Source: Lachnospiraceae bacterium
GTDB lineage: Bacteria; Bacillota; Clostridia; Lachnospirales; Lachnospiraceae
Assembly (NCBI GenBank): GCA_024689465.1
Contig: JAILDL010000132.1
Location: 1-52,000, forward strand
Length of the DNA stretch: 52,000 nucleotides
Direction of reading: 5' to 3'
Position 1 is the first letter of the stretch, and every line of letters begins with the position of its first letter. Below, piece after piece: positions 8,554 through 16,754 of the stretch. The notes beneath the pieces were generated by a model, which saw only the letters and a program-made list of their open reading frames with translations, did no database searches and was not told the DNA's origin. The position numbers and the translations under genes are program-made.

Positions 8554-9819
8554 TTATCTCCACACCAGCCACAGATAAATATATCCGGCTAATACAGCTG
8601 CCAATGTAAAGGGAACGCCGATCTTCATGAAAGTGGGGAAGCTGACTTCCTCTCCTTCCTTGCGGAGCATTCCCACTGCGGTGATATTGGCGGATGCACC
8701 GATGGGGGTGATATTGCCACCCAGGGTAGCACCGGACAGTAATCCAAAATACAGCAGGTAGGGCTCCATCCCCAAAGTTGCGGTAACACCGGTCAATACC
8801 GGCAGCATCGTGGCAACATAAGGGATGTTATCAATAAATGCGGAGGCTGCTACAGACCCCCACACGATGATGGTGTACAGCAGGAAGATATTGCTTCCGC
8901 CAACGCTTGCGATCCATCCTGCGATGGCATCGATCACACCGGCCTCGGTAATGCCTTCGATCACGATGAACAATCCGGTCAGCAGTAACAGGGTGGGATA
9001 ATCCAAAGTCCTGATGGTCGTTGTGACCGTCTTAATATCCCTGGTCCGAATGTACCGGTAAACAATGGAGATCACCGCATAGGTGATGCAGATCAGGCCG
9101 TTGGTAATGCCGGGTTTATTGGGAACAAAGGAAGCCAGGATCAGGGTTACCACAATTCCGATGAGCAGGAAGCTGGGTACGACATCCTCTACCTTGGTAC
9201 GATGATCGGAGGAAACAGGTTCCTTGTTGTTTCGGAACAAAAACATCATGATCGGCACCGTTGCCAGTGCTCCCAGTTCCACGGCAAAAAAGATACCGGG
9301 CCGTCCGTTCATCCAGAAAAAGCTGTTAAAGTCCATGTTGGCGTAGGCACCCAGCATAATGGAAGTGGTGTCTCCCACCAGAGTAGCCGCACCCTGCAGA
9401 TTGGAGGATACTGCAATACAGAGGATCATGGCTACAGGCGAGATCTTCAGTTTCTTACAGATGGCGATCCCCACCGGAGCCACCATCAGCACCGTTGCCA
9501 CATTGTCGATAAATGCGGATACGATACCGGAAAACAGGGACATGTAAATGGTCACCCACATCACATTGCTGGCTTTCTCCAGCAGAATATCCGCAATGCG
9601 ATCCGGCATCTTCGATGCGATAAAGCTGTCCACTACCACCATGGTTCCCGCGATCATCATCAGCACGTTCCAGTTAATGGACGGCAGGATGTTCTCCGGC
9701 GCCACAATTCCCAGTACAGAAAAAAGCAGGGCAAAGCCCAGGGCGATGTACGGGCGGAATTTGGAAAAAGCGATCATCAACACGTACATGGCAACAAATA
9801 AAACAACTGCAAGTATCAT
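8554..9819 (-). CDS. ArsB/NhaD-type (ion transporter superfamily) permease
   Basis: 421 residues, almost wholly hydrophobic, with roughly ten to twelve membrane segments. The two internal repeats each carry the family's re-entrant Asn/Ser motif: FIDNVATVLMVAP with SSNLQGAATLVGDT in the first half, FIDNIPYVATMLP with GATLGGNITPIGAS in the second. This is the ArsB/NhaD/SLC13 fold, covering Na+/H+ antiporters, arsenite pumps and dicarboxylate or citrate carriers. Substrate cannot be decided from motifs. Last gene of the thrH cluster: 69 nt after the PurF-like stop with no terminator between. Its place next to citrate synthase makes an organic acid possible, but that is inference. Start ATG 9819 has AAAGGA 7 nt upstream. 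Confidence 0.75.
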   Translation of the reverse strand: MILAVVLFVAMYVLMIAFSKFRPYIALGFALLFSVLGIVAPENILPSINWNVLMMIAGTMVVVDSFIASKMPDRIADILLEKASNVMWVTIYMSLFSGIVSAFIDNVATVLMVAPVGIAICKKLKISPVAMILCIAVSSNLQGAATLVGDTTSIMLGAYANMDFNSFFWMNGRPGIFFAVELGALATVPIMMFLFRNNKEPVSSDHRTKVEDVVPSFLLIGIVVTLILASFVPNKPGITNGLICITYAVISIVYRYIRTRDIKTVTTTIRTLDYPTLLLLTGLFIVIEGITEAGVIDAIAGWIASVGGSNIFLLYTIIVWGSVAASAFIDNIPYVATMLPVLTGVTATLGMEPYLLYFGLLSGATLGGNITPIGASANITAVGMLRKEGEEVSFPTFMKIGVPFTLAAVLAGYIYLWLVWR

Positions 9820-9888
9820 TCTAAAATCCTTTATCTCCTAAATCATGATTATTCTTCGGCAGGTTCTTTTCCGGTTCTTCTTTTCTTC

Positions 9889-11304
9889 TTACTCTCTGCC
9901 ATCCCAGCAGTAGGTACATAACTTGCTCTTGTCGATCCCTACCGCATCCAGCATATCATCCAGCCGGTTGTATCCAAGGGAAGTAAAGCCCAGCTGCTTG
10001 CGGATCTCTTCCAACATGTGTGCGTAACGGTCGGAATCGGGATTTGCATAATCCTCCAGGACGGCACGTTCCACTTCCTGTCCTTCTTCCTTGTTGATGA
10101 TCCGTCTGGCGATCAGCTCCATTTCGGAAGTGGACCGGGAGAAGTTAATATATTTACAGCCAAACATGATGGGCGGACATGCCGGTCTGACATGCACCTC
10201 CCGGGCACCTGCACTGTAGAGGAAGTCTGTGGTTTCCCGAAGCTGTGTTCCTCGAACGATGGAATCATCGATGAGGAGCAGTCTCTGGTTTTCGATCAGT
10301 TCCTGTACCGGGATCAGTTTCATACGGGCAATGAGATCCCGCTTGGACTGAATGGTCGGCATAAAGGAACGGGGCCAGGTGGGTGTATATTTGATGAACG
10401 GACGGGAGAAGGGTACGCCGGACTCATTGGCATATCCTACCGCATGGGCAGTACCGGAATCCGGAACACCGGCTACGATATCCACTTCTTCTTTGGTCAG
10501 TCCGTCCCGCTTTGCCATCAGCTTACCACAGTTGTAACGCATCTGCTCCACGCTGCGTCCTTCATAGCTGGAGGATGGATATCCGTAATAAACCCACAGG
10601 AAGGTACAGATCCGCATATCGGAGCCGGGCTTTACCAGGGTGGTAACGCTTTCCGGTGTCATGACGACGATCTCTCCGGGACCAAGCTCCTTGTAATCCC
10701 GATACCCCAGATTCAGGTATGCGAACTCTTCGAAGGAAGCGCAAAAGCCTTCATCCTTTACACCGATCACAAGCGGGGTCCTGCCCATTCGGTCTCTGGC
10801 GCAGTACACACCCGCGGCCGTCAGGAGAAGCATGGTCATGGATCCGTCGATCCGCTCCTGGGCATACTTGATGCCCTCGATGATATTGTCCTTCTGATTG
10901 ATCAGCGCCGCCACCAGCTCCGTGGCGTTGATGCTGCCGCCGCTCATTTCCAGGAAATGGGTGCCGCCGTTTTTGATGATCTCCTCTGCCAGAGCTTCCT
11001 GGTTGTTGATCTTTCCCACAGTGGTGATCGCAAAGGTTCCGTGATGGGACCGTACGATCAGCGGTTGCGGTTCATAATCCGAAATACAGCCGATGCCCAG
11101 ATTTCCGGACATTTCATGTACTTCCTTTTCAAATTTGGTTCGGAAGGGAGAACTTTCGATATTGTGGATGGACCGGTTAAAACCGTCCTTTCCGAAAGTC
11201 GCCATACCGGCTCTTCTCGTTCCCAAATGGGAATGGTAGTCCGTTCCGAAAAACAGATCAAATACACAGTCTGTTTTTAGTGCAGCAGCAAAAAATCCGC
11301 CCAT
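9889..11304 (-). CDS. PurF-like phosphoribosyltransferase with degenerate glutaminase domain
   Basis: 471 residues with the two-domain plan of glutamine-PRPP amidotransferase. The phosphoribosyltransferase half is intact: PRPP loop D346-D347-S-I-V-R-G-T353. Four cysteines match the 4Fe-4S ligands of Bacillus PurF: Cys233, Cys383, Cys463 and Cys466 (C-terminal LCTYC). The N-terminal half is not: the protein begins MGGFF where PurF has MCG, so the Ntn nucleophile Cys is Gly, and the glutamine-binding Arg and Asn-Gly positions read CISDYEPQP and TTVGKINN. It therefore probably does not hydrolyse glutamine; ammonia or another acceptor is possible. No upstream in-frame start supplies a Cys; GGAGG sits 6 nt before ATG 11304. 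Follows citrate synthase by 17 nt. Probably not the housekeeping purF. Confidence 0.75.
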   Translation of the reverse strand: MGGFFAAALKTDCVFDLFFGTDYHSHLGTRRAGMATFGKDGFNRSIHNIESSPFRTKFEKEVHEMSGNLGIGCISDYEPQPLIVRSHHGTFAITTVGKINNQEALAEEIIKNGGTHFLEMSGGSINATELVAALINQKDNIIEGIKYAQERIDGSMTMLLLTAAGVYCARDRMGRTPLVIGVKDEGFCASFEEFAYLNLGYRDYKELGPGEIVVMTPESVTTLVKPGSDMRICTFLWVYYGYPSSSYEGRSVEQMRYNCGKLMAKRDGLTKEEVDIVAGVPDSGTAHAVGYANESGVPFSRPFIKYTPTWPRSFMPTIQSKRDLIARMKLIPVQELIENQRLLLIDDSIVRGTQLRETTDFLYSAGAREVHVRPACPPIMFGCKYINFSRSTSEMELIARRIINKEEGQEVERAVLEDYANPDSDRYAHMLEEIRKQLGFTSLGYNRLDDMLDAVGIDKSKLCTYCWDGRE

Positions 11305-11321
11305 TCATTTCCTCCAGGTTT

Positions 11322-12656
11322 TTATTCTTTTTCTTCCATAACACTCATATAAGCAGGTCGAATGATCTTTCCGGCTCCTATGATCTCCTCGATGCGGTGG
11401 GCACTCCAGCCCGCGATACGCGCAATGGCAAATAACGGCGTATAAAGCTCTCTGGGTATTCCCAGCATACTGTACACAAATCCGCTGTAGAAATCCACAT
11501 TGGGACTTACACCCTTATAAATGTGACGCTTTTCGGCGATCACCATAGGGGCGATCTTTTCGATGTTCTCGTAGAGGACCAGGTCTTTTGCCCGCTGTTT
11601 TTCCTCTACCAGACGCAGTACATACTCCTTAAAGATCCGCTCTCTGGGATCGGAAATGGAATAGACTGCATGGCCCATACCGTAGATCAGGCCCTTTTTG
11701 TCAAACACTTCTCCATCCAGCATTCTGGAAAGATAGGCGTAGATCTCTTCTTCGTCGGTCCAGTCGCTTACGTTTTTGCGAATGTTGTCCATCATTTCCA
11801 TGACTTTCAGATTCGCACCGCCGTGACGGGGACCCTTTAAAGAGCTCATGGCTGCTGCCATGGCGGAATAGGTATCGGATCCGGAGCTGGTAACCACACG
11901 GGTGGTAAAGGTAGAATTGTTTCCTCCGCCATGCTCCATGTGCAACATCAGGGCTACGTCCAATACTCTCGCTTCCACCTCTGAGTATTTCTCATCGGGG
12001 CGGAGCAGTGCCAGGATATTTTCTGCCGTAGACCGCTTGGGGTCGGGACGGTGTATATACATGCTGGCATAATTTTCATAATGATTATAGGCATGATACC
12101 CATAACAGGCCAGCAGCGGGAACGTAGCGATCAGCGCCACACACTGACGGATATTGTTTGCAACGGAAGGATCCAGGGCCTCCTTATCATAGGACGCCAA
12201 CGTCAGGATCGAGCGGGTCATGGAATTCATAATATCCCTGCCGGGAGCCTTCATGATCACGTCTCTGGTAAAGTTACGGGGAAGGGTGCGGTTCTTGGCC
12301 AGAAGACGCACGAATTCATCGGCCTCCTCCGCATCGGGCTTTTGTCCGAACAAAAGCAGATAGGCCGCCTGCTCAAAGCCGAAGCCGGTCTTTGTAAATT
12401 CTTCCACCAGATGTTCCACCCGGTAACCCCTGTACCAGAGCTGACCGTCGATGGGAACCCGTTTTCCCTTTTTCTCTTCAAAGGAAAGGATCTCGGATAT
12501 ATTGGTAAGGCCGGTTAAGACACCTTTTCCGTTTAAGTCTCTCAGGCCTCTGTTTACACCATACTCTTTAAACAGTTCATCGGAGATGACGTCGTTCTTT
12601 TCGCAAACCGGCACCATCTTCTCTGCATAATCCATTAATTCTTTCTGAAATGCCAT
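11322..12656 (-). CDS. citrate synthase (citrate/2-methylcitrate synthase family)
   Basis: 444 residues. Condenses oxaloacetate with acetyl-CoA (or propionyl-CoA) in the cytosol. Active-site residues are visible: His242 in HMEHGG, His278 in GPRHGGAN, His329 in GMGHAVYS and Asp388 in SPNVDFYSG, with the small-domain motif LWYRGY at 73-78. A 40-residue N-terminal extension precedes the usual family start. No aconitase or isocitrate dehydrogenase gene lies in the window, so whether it serves glutamate synthesis or another end is unknown. GAGG lies 6 nt before ATG 12656; the gene begins 20 nt after thrH and is followed closely by the PurF-like gene, so all three are probably one transcript. Confidence 0.85.
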   Translation of the reverse strand: MAFQKELMDYAEKMVPVCEKNDVISDELFKEYGVNRGLRDLNGKGVLTGLTNISEILSFEEKKGKRVPIDGQLWYRGYRVEHLVEEFTKTGFGFEQAAYLLLFGQKPDAEEADEFVRLLAKNRTLPRNFTRDVIMKAPGRDIMNSMTRSILTLASYDKEALDPSVANNIRQCVALIATFPLLACYGYHAYNHYENYASMYIHRPDPKRSTAENILALLRPDEKYSEVEARVLDVALMLHMEHGGGNNSTFTTRVVTSSGSDTYSAMAAAMSSLKGPRHGGANLKVMEMMDNIRKNVSDWTDEEEIYAYLSRMLDGEVFDKKGLIYGMGHAVYSISDPRERIFKEYVLRLVEEKQRAKDLVLYENIEKIAPMVIAEKRHIYKGVSPNVDFYSGFVYSMLGIPRELYTPLFAIARIAGWSAHRIEEIIGAGKIIRPAYMSVMEEKE

Positions 12657-12676
12657 CCACTACCTCTGCTTTCCGT

Positions 12677-13279
12677 TTATGTAAGTTCTGCCTTGATCGC
12701 CTCCAAAAGTTCGCTGTATTCCTCAAAAGCGGGGTACTGCGGATAATCCGCCTTGATCTGCTCCGTAGAGCGGAATAAAAATCCGGCTTTGCTGGCCTGT
12801 ATCATCCCCAGATCGTTAAAACTGTCTCCGGATGCAATGGTCTCAAAGCCTACCGACTGCAGCGCTTTTACCGTTGCCAGCTTGGACTGAGCGATGCGCA
12901 TCTTAAAGCCGGTGATCTCTCCGCTTTCCGCCACCTCCAGGGTATTGCAGAAAATCGTGGGCCATCCCAGCTTTTTCATAAGCGGTGTGGCAAATTGGGT
13001 AAAGGTGTCACTGATGATGATCACCTGGGTAATGCTTCTGAGCTCGTCTAAGAATTCCTTTGCGCCGGGAAGGGGATCGATGGTGGCAATGGTGTCCTGG
13101 ATCTGTTTTAACCCCAGTCCATGCTCTTTTAAGATACCAAGCCGCCACTTCATCAGCTTGTCATAATCGGGCTCGTCCCGCGTGGTTCTCTTTAATTCGG
13201 GGATCCCGCTGGCCTTTGCAAATGCGATCCATATTTCCGGTACCAGAACCCCTTCTAAATCCAAACATACGATATCCAT
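12677..13279 (-). CDS. thrH: HAD phosphatase, ThrH type (phosphoserine phosphatase / homoserine phosphotransferase)
   Basis: 200 residues, full length for ThrH. The opening MDIVCLDLEGVLVPEIWIAF matches Pseudomonas ThrH almost word for word, including the DxE form of the HAD nucleophile motif (Asp7, Glu9). HAD motif II is in IIISDTF, and motif IV is GDSFND. ThrH dephosphorylates phosphoserine and can pass the phosphate to homoserine, linking serine and threonine synthesis. First gene of a cluster with citrate synthase, a PurF-like protein and a permease. It has a strong GGAGGAGAAA ribosome site and a promoter region with two inverted repeats, so it is likely the regulated entry to the cluster. 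Confidence 0.88.
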   Translation of the reverse strand: MDIVCLDLEGVLVPEIWIAFAKASGIPELKRTTRDEPDYDKLMKWRLGILKEHGLGLKQIQDTIATIDPLPGAKEFLDELRSITQVIIISDTFTQFATPLMKKLGWPTIFCNTLEVAESGEITGFKMRIAQSKLATVKALQSVGFETIASGDSFNDLGMIQASKAGFLFRSTEQIKADYPQYPAFEEYSELLEAIKAELT

Positions 13280-13306
13280 TTTCTCCTCCGATCTGCGCCC
13301 CTTGTT

Positions 13307-13318
13307 TTAACGCGTTAA
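13307..13318. promoter_or_regulatory. perfect 12-bp palindrome before thrH, candidate operator
   Basis: TTAACGCGTTAA reads identically on both strands and lies 28 bp upstream of the thrH start codon, downstream of the likely promoter. A central CG palindrome of this type is typical of LacI-family operators, but the regulator is unknown. Confidence 0.45.
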
Positions 13319-13324
13319 TTTCTA

Positions 13325-13373
13325 AAAGTCAGTGCTATTTTATCATACCTTTGTCTCCCAAAACAATGGGAGA
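13325..13373 (-). promoter_or_regulatory. thrH promoter region with inverted repeat around the -35
   Basis: On the minus strand TTGTTT is followed after 18 bp by TAAAAT. The TTGTTT is exactly the loop of an inverted repeat, TCTCCCA and TGGGAGA (13354-13360, 13367-13373). No T-run follows, so it is not a terminator for the preceding DUF4317-like gene; an operator is more likely. Confidence 0.35.
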
Positions 13374-13385
13374 AGCCCGATTCCG

Positions 13386-14522
13386 TCACTTCTTCAGATA
13401 CTGACGGATGACTTCGATGGGCAGCAGATCTGCGGGAATGATATAGCATACCTGGCCGTTGATCAATTGTGTCTGTATGGTCTGGGGAGCCGGCGTATCT
13501 CCGGTTTCGCCTTCTGCCCCGTCTTTTCTTACGGGAAGAGGCATCTTTTCCTGTACCGCATCCTCTGTGCCTGCGGGAGCAGGATTCATATTGCTGATCC
13601 CAAGAGAAGGAGCCAGTTCGTTCTCCATGCCTTCCATCACCTTCTCCATGGCATCATCTGCCTGCAGGGCTGCCTGTGCCGCTTCCTGACCGGGCAAGCC
13701 TCCCGCCGGCATGGGATTAAGTCCCTGCAGCTCCACGGGGCTTAACTGATAGGGGATCTCGGTGCCGTCCTCGGTGGTGTAGACCATGGGCGCCGCATCT
13801 TCAAGGCCCTCTGCTTCAACCGGCACGGGAGCAGGAGCTGCCTTGGGCTTTTTCGGCTCTTCCTTGGGCATATCTGCACCAAAAAGGGAAACCATCAGTG
13901 CTTTTCCTGCTTTATCCTTCGCATGGCAGTAGATCATCCGATCATCCGGCTCTCCTTCCACAAAGGCGGGATACAGGAAACTGGCGGCCGGCTTTTGCAG
14001 GATCTGGCAAATATCTGCCAGGCATACGCCGCCTTTGTTATCGTCATATTCCAGCTCCGTCTTGGAGGGCTTTAAGGGACAAACCAGGCCCAGTACGTAA
14101 CTGTATACGATCTCGGATTCATCCAGTGCCATCTTATCGGTGGTGCGGGACGGAACATCGTACTGTCCGGAGAGGAGCACCAGTAAAAAGCCGGTGGTGC
14201 GTTCAAACTTTTCGTTGATCTTCTCCGTTAACATTTCCAGAAAGGTTTCATCCTTTCCGTTTCCCGCCAGCGTCTTTAAGGTGTGCAGCATATCCTCATC
14301 CACCAGATCCACATCCTGGGCCAGTACGCCGCTTCCTGCCGTGAAGGACTGGTTGGCCAGTTTGATGTAGCGGCCTGCCACATCTTCGTCCAGGTTCCAG
14401 TAGGAATAATGGTACTGGGTCTGCTCGTTGTTCAGGTTCACGGCTACCACATCCACGTAGCGGACGGAGCCGTCATCTTTCTTAAAGATCTTTTTGATGG
14501 TATTGATATCGGAACGATTCAC
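13386..14522 (-). CDS. DUF4317-like protein
   Basis: 378 residues, soluble, no signal peptide or membrane segment. The N-terminus (MNRSDINTIKKIF) and layout resemble the DUF4317 family common in Clostridia, whose function is not known; this assignment is from memory of the family. Residues 1-220 look globular. The last 150 are rich in Pro, Ala, Glu and Met and are probably disordered. The start is GTG 14522 (no ATG near) with AGGAG 9 nt upstream. It follows the histidine phosphatase gene by 30 nt and is probably cotranscribed. No enzymatic motif was recognised. Confidence 0.5.
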   Translation of the reverse strand: MNRSDINTIKKIFKKDDGSVRYVDVVAVNLNNEQTQYHYSYWNLDEDVAGRYIKLANQSFTAGSGVLAQDVDLVDEDMLHTLKTLAGNGKDETFLEMLTEKINEKFERTTGFLLVLLSGQYDVPSRTTDKMALDESEIVYSYVLGLVCPLKPSKTELEYDDNKGGVCLADICQILQKPAASFLYPAFVEGEPDDRMIYCHAKDKAGKALMVSLFGADMPKEEPKKPKAAPAPVPVEAEGLEDAAPMVYTTEDGTEIPYQLSPVELQGLNPMPAGGLPGQEAAQAALQADDAMEKVMEGMENELAPSLGISNMNPAPAGTEDAVQEKMPLPVRKDGAEGETGDTPAPQTIQTQLINGQVCYIIPADLLPIEVIRQYLKK

Positions 14523-14552
14523 GTCTTTCTTCTCCTGTTCTGAACTCCAGCC

Positions 14553-15281
14553 TTAATGGCGCTGGGAAAAATCTTCATATGTCTCGCAAAATCTCCCGGA
14601 AAAGCTGGGAACTTCTCCGTTCATGGTAAGATGGGCCACATCTCCGAAGCGATTTAAGCGAAAATAGGCGATGCCCTTTTCCCGCTCCTCCGTCACCAGC
14701 TCGGTGATCCCGGTGGGAAGCGCGATGGTTCCCTGCCAGAGAGGGATGGGTGACAGATTCAGGATATGACTTAAAAGAACCACTTCTACTCCGAAATGGC
14801 AGAAGAAGGCTATCGTCTCCTTGTTATTTTCCCGGGCGGTATAGTATCTGCCGCAGCGGTCGTACCCATGGCGGGATAATACCCTGTCCATCTCTTCGTT
14901 TACATGATCATAAGCTTCTTTGATCCCCGCCTGCATCAGAGCAGGGTCCTGCCACCAGGCATCCGGCAGGAAGGCATTTTCCTTTTCCGTAAAGATACGA
15001 GGCAGCACGTCCCATGCCAGGGAAGCATGATTCCCCTCTTCCCAGGTCACCCGGGTATCAAATTCATGGAGCCAGTCACAGATCTCCCCGGTTTTTCCAA
15101 ACTTTTCCAATGTGGGCTTTGCTGTAAGCCTTGCCCTTCCGTAGCTGGATACGTAGAAATGGTCAATGGATTCCGTCTTGTATAGCCGCTCTGCCAGGAG
15201 CCTTGCTTCGATCTGCCCCTGCTGGGTCAGACCGTCTACTTCATAATCCGGATCCCCGTGTCGTATGATCAAAAGTCGCAT
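14553..15281 (-). CDS. histidine phosphatase superfamily protein
   Basis: 242 residues. The N-terminal R7-H8-G9 motif (LLIIRHGDPDY) is the phosphohistidine nucleophile motif of the phosphoglycerate mutase-like branch. The second catalytic His is in FFCHFGVEVVLL near residue 170. It should be a cytosolic phosphatase or mutase; the substrate is not predictable. The segment after the RHG motif (GLTQQGQIEARLLAERL) is typical of small-molecule and broad-specificity phosphatases. GGGGG precedes ATG 15281. It is first in a two-gene unit with the DUF4317-like gene. Confidence 0.75.
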   Translation of the reverse strand: MRLLIIRHGDPDYEVDGLTQQGQIEARLLAERLYKTESIDHFYVSSYGRARLTAKPTLEKFGKTGEICDWLHEFDTRVTWEEGNHASLAWDVLPRIFTEKENAFLPDAWWQDPALMQAGIKEAYDHVNEEMDRVLSRHGYDRCGRYYTARENNKETIAFFCHFGVEVVLLSHILNLSPIPLWQGTIALPTGITELVTEEREKGIAYFRLNRFGDVAHLTMNGEVPSFSGRFCETYEDFSQRH

Positions 15282-15316
15282 AAGATCCCCCCCGTTTATC
15301 CTTGTTTACCCTGCTT

Positions 15317-15325
15317 ATTTTAGCA
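15317..15325 (-). promoter_or_regulatory. extended -10 upstream of the histidine phosphatase gene
   Basis: TGC-TAAAAT on the minus strand (TAAAAT at 15317-15322) is an extended -10; TAGGCA 17 bp upstream is a weak -35. It is 35 bp before the start codon. Confidence 0.4.
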
Positions 15326-15370
15326 CAGCCCCCTATGGCTGCCTATGGTCTAAACGTCCAAAATAAATGG

Positions 15371-15416
15371 AAAAGAAGCCGTCGTAAGGGCATAGTTTAC
15401 CCATTACAACGGCTTC
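15371..15416 (-). terminator. rho-independent terminator of the cell-wall hydrolase gene
   Basis: On the minus strand a 13-bp stem beginning GAAGCCGT, with one G-T pair, is extended by GGG/CCC past one mismatch, and is followed by TTTT. It starts about 40 nt past the stop codon at 15455. Confidence 0.9.
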
Positions 15417-15454
15417 TTCGTTGACAAAATTCAGGTGTAATATATGAGGGCTTA

Positions 15455-16639
15455 TCAACCCCAGAAAACATGGTTTCCGATAATCGTTCCCTGGCTGCTT
15501 GCCTTGACACGGTTAAACCGCGTGCAACTGCCAATGGTCTCGGATCCTGCCAGTGCCTGTGCTGCTGCCTGCAGACAAGCTTCGTCTGTGACGCCGTTTG
15601 CAAGGATCCGTGCAAACTTACCGGTAGAAACGGGCGTAAACTGACCTGCATCATAGATCACGCCGGAAATAGAATCCGGATATCTGGTGCTGGCCACACG
15701 GTTTAATACCACTTCGCCTACCGCCAGTTTTCCCTCATAAGATTCACCGACTGCTTCACAATAGATCAGAGCAGCCAGCATTTTCAGGTCTTCTTCGGAA
15801 TATGCAGGTGCTGCAGGGACTGCCTCATCTGCAATTTCCTGCTCCCCGGTTTCCTCTGTTTCTGCAGGTGCCTCTGCAGTCTCTTCGGTCTCTCCGGAAA
15901 GGCTTTCTGCTGGTACAGCGGAATCTGCTGCTACAGCAGATTCTTCCGCTACAGCGGTTGTTTCAGATGCAGCCTCGGTTTCCTGTGCTGCTTCGTTTTC
16001 GGTCTCTTCTGTCTCTTCGGCAGTTAAAACCTGGGTTTCTTCCGGTTTTTCTCCTTCCGTTTCGGATAAGAGAACAACCTGTGATGCCGTATTTCCTGTC
16101 GTTACGGCTTCTTCTGTCTCGGCAGGCACATTCATCTGTGCTGCCGGTACGGTCATGGTCTGCTGCAGGGGAGCCGGTTCGGGCGTTTCGAAAGCAGTTT
16201 CTGCTTCTTTCGCAGCATTTTCATCCGCCCGGGCAACATTTTCGGTTGCCTCGGCTTCTGCTTCTGCTGCCGTTTCCGCTTCTGCTTCGATCGGCTCTTC
16301 CTCCTCTACCACTGTAACAATCTGTGTTTTGACCGTCTTCAGTGTTACATAATCGGAAGCGATATACGCTGTACGTCCCTTGTAGGATACGCTCAGCCAT
16401 TCATTGTCAACTACACCTGTAACAGTAAAGGACTCGCCTTTGGAAGCGATGCCGATCACTGTCGCACCATTGGATGCATTCTGTCTGATTTTCAACGCAG
16501 ACCCCGTAACGGTAGCCGTTGTTGAAACGACTGTAGAAGTAACTTCTGCAGCCTGAGTCGTCAGAACAGGGTTGATAAACAGCAGTGCTGCCATCAGTCC
16601 CATGCCTGCAAGACTCCTCACAACATTCTTGCTAAACAT
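15455..16639 (-). CDS. secreted SH3b + SleB/CwlJ-type cell-wall hydrolase
   Basis: 394 residues, exported. A signal peptide occupies 1-31 (positive start, hydrophobic 8-25, cleavage likely after TTQAA). An SH3b domain (about 42-102) should bind peptidoglycan. A Glu/Ala/Thr-rich linker of about 175 residues spans to about 280. The last 110 residues are a Hydrolase_2 domain like SleB/CwlJ with the catalytic Glu in LIYCEAVG, so a lytic transglycosylase or amidase role on glycan strands is expected. ATG 16639 follows GGAGG by 4 nt; the frame runs on to 16675 but without a ribosome site. No sporulation gene is beside it, so vegetative wall turnover is likely. Its leader carries WalR-like boxes and a long-range stem (separate entries). 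Confidence 0.85.
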   Translation of the reverse strand: MFSKNVVRSLAGMGLMAALLFINPVLTTQAAEVTSTVVSTTATVTGSALKIRQNASNGATVIGIASKGESFTVTGVVDNEWLSVSYKGRTAYIASDYVTLKTVKTQIVTVVEEEEPIEAEAETAAEAEAEATENVARADENAAKEAETAFETPEPAPLQQTMTVPAAQMNVPAETEEAVTTGNTASQVVLLSETEGEKPEETQVLTAEETEETENEAAQETEAASETTAVAEESAVAADSAVPAESLSGETEETAEAPAETEETGEQEIADEAVPAAPAYSEEDLKMLAALIYCEAVGESYEGKLAVGEVVLNRVASTRYPDSISGVIYDAGQFTPVSTGKFARILANGVTDEACLQAAAQALAGSETIGSCTRFNRVKASSQGTIIGNHVFWG

Positions 16640-16646
16640 AAAACCT

Positions 16647-16751
16647 CCGCGGTGACCTCCCTTTTCTACCATCACTCACTATTAAGTGATTATTTCGTTT
16701 GTAACAATTCTGTTTCGATTTGTTACAAATTTGTTAAGGGCATCACCGCGG
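16647..16751 (-). promoter_or_regulatory. structured 5' leader of the cell-wall hydrolase gene
   Basis: Between promoter and start codon the leader can fold as a three-way junction. A 9-bp closing stem pairs CCGCGGTGA at the transcript 5' end (16743-16751) with TCACCGCGG (16647-16655), overlapping the Shine-Dalgarno. A second stem pairs TTTGTAACAA with TTGTTACAAA (10 bp, 12-nt loop). A small TCACT/AGTGA hairpin lies at 16676-16689. It does not match a riboswitch class I recognise. Confidence 0.5.
16700..16737 (+). promoter_or_regulatory. tandem WalR-like direct repeats
   Basis: Half-sites TGTAAC (16700), TGTTTC (16711), TGTTAC (16721) and TGTTAA (16732) repeat every 11, 10 and 11 bp. The last two, spaced by five bases, match the B. 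subtilis WalR consensus TGTWAH-N5-TGTWAH exactly; the first pair has one mismatch. WalRK controls wall hydrolases in Firmicutes. The boxes lie downstream of the predicted transcription start, which would fit repression. Confidence 0.5.
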
Positions 16752-16754
16752 ATT

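Noticed and set aside
10018..11280. 420-codon plus-strand open frame opposite the PurF-like gene
   Set aside because: It is an antisense shadow: no ribosome site, no recognisable domain, and His/Ser/Gly-rich composition typical of the reverse strand of a coding frame.
13354..13373. Hairpin as terminator of the DUF4317-like gene
   Set aside because: No T-run on either side; better explained as an operator or chance repeat around the thrH -35.
16640..16751. c-di-AMP (ydaO) riboswitch before the cell-wall hydrolase
   Set aside because: Genomic context fits, but the conserved core segments of that class are not recognisable; the leader is A/T-rich with different stems.
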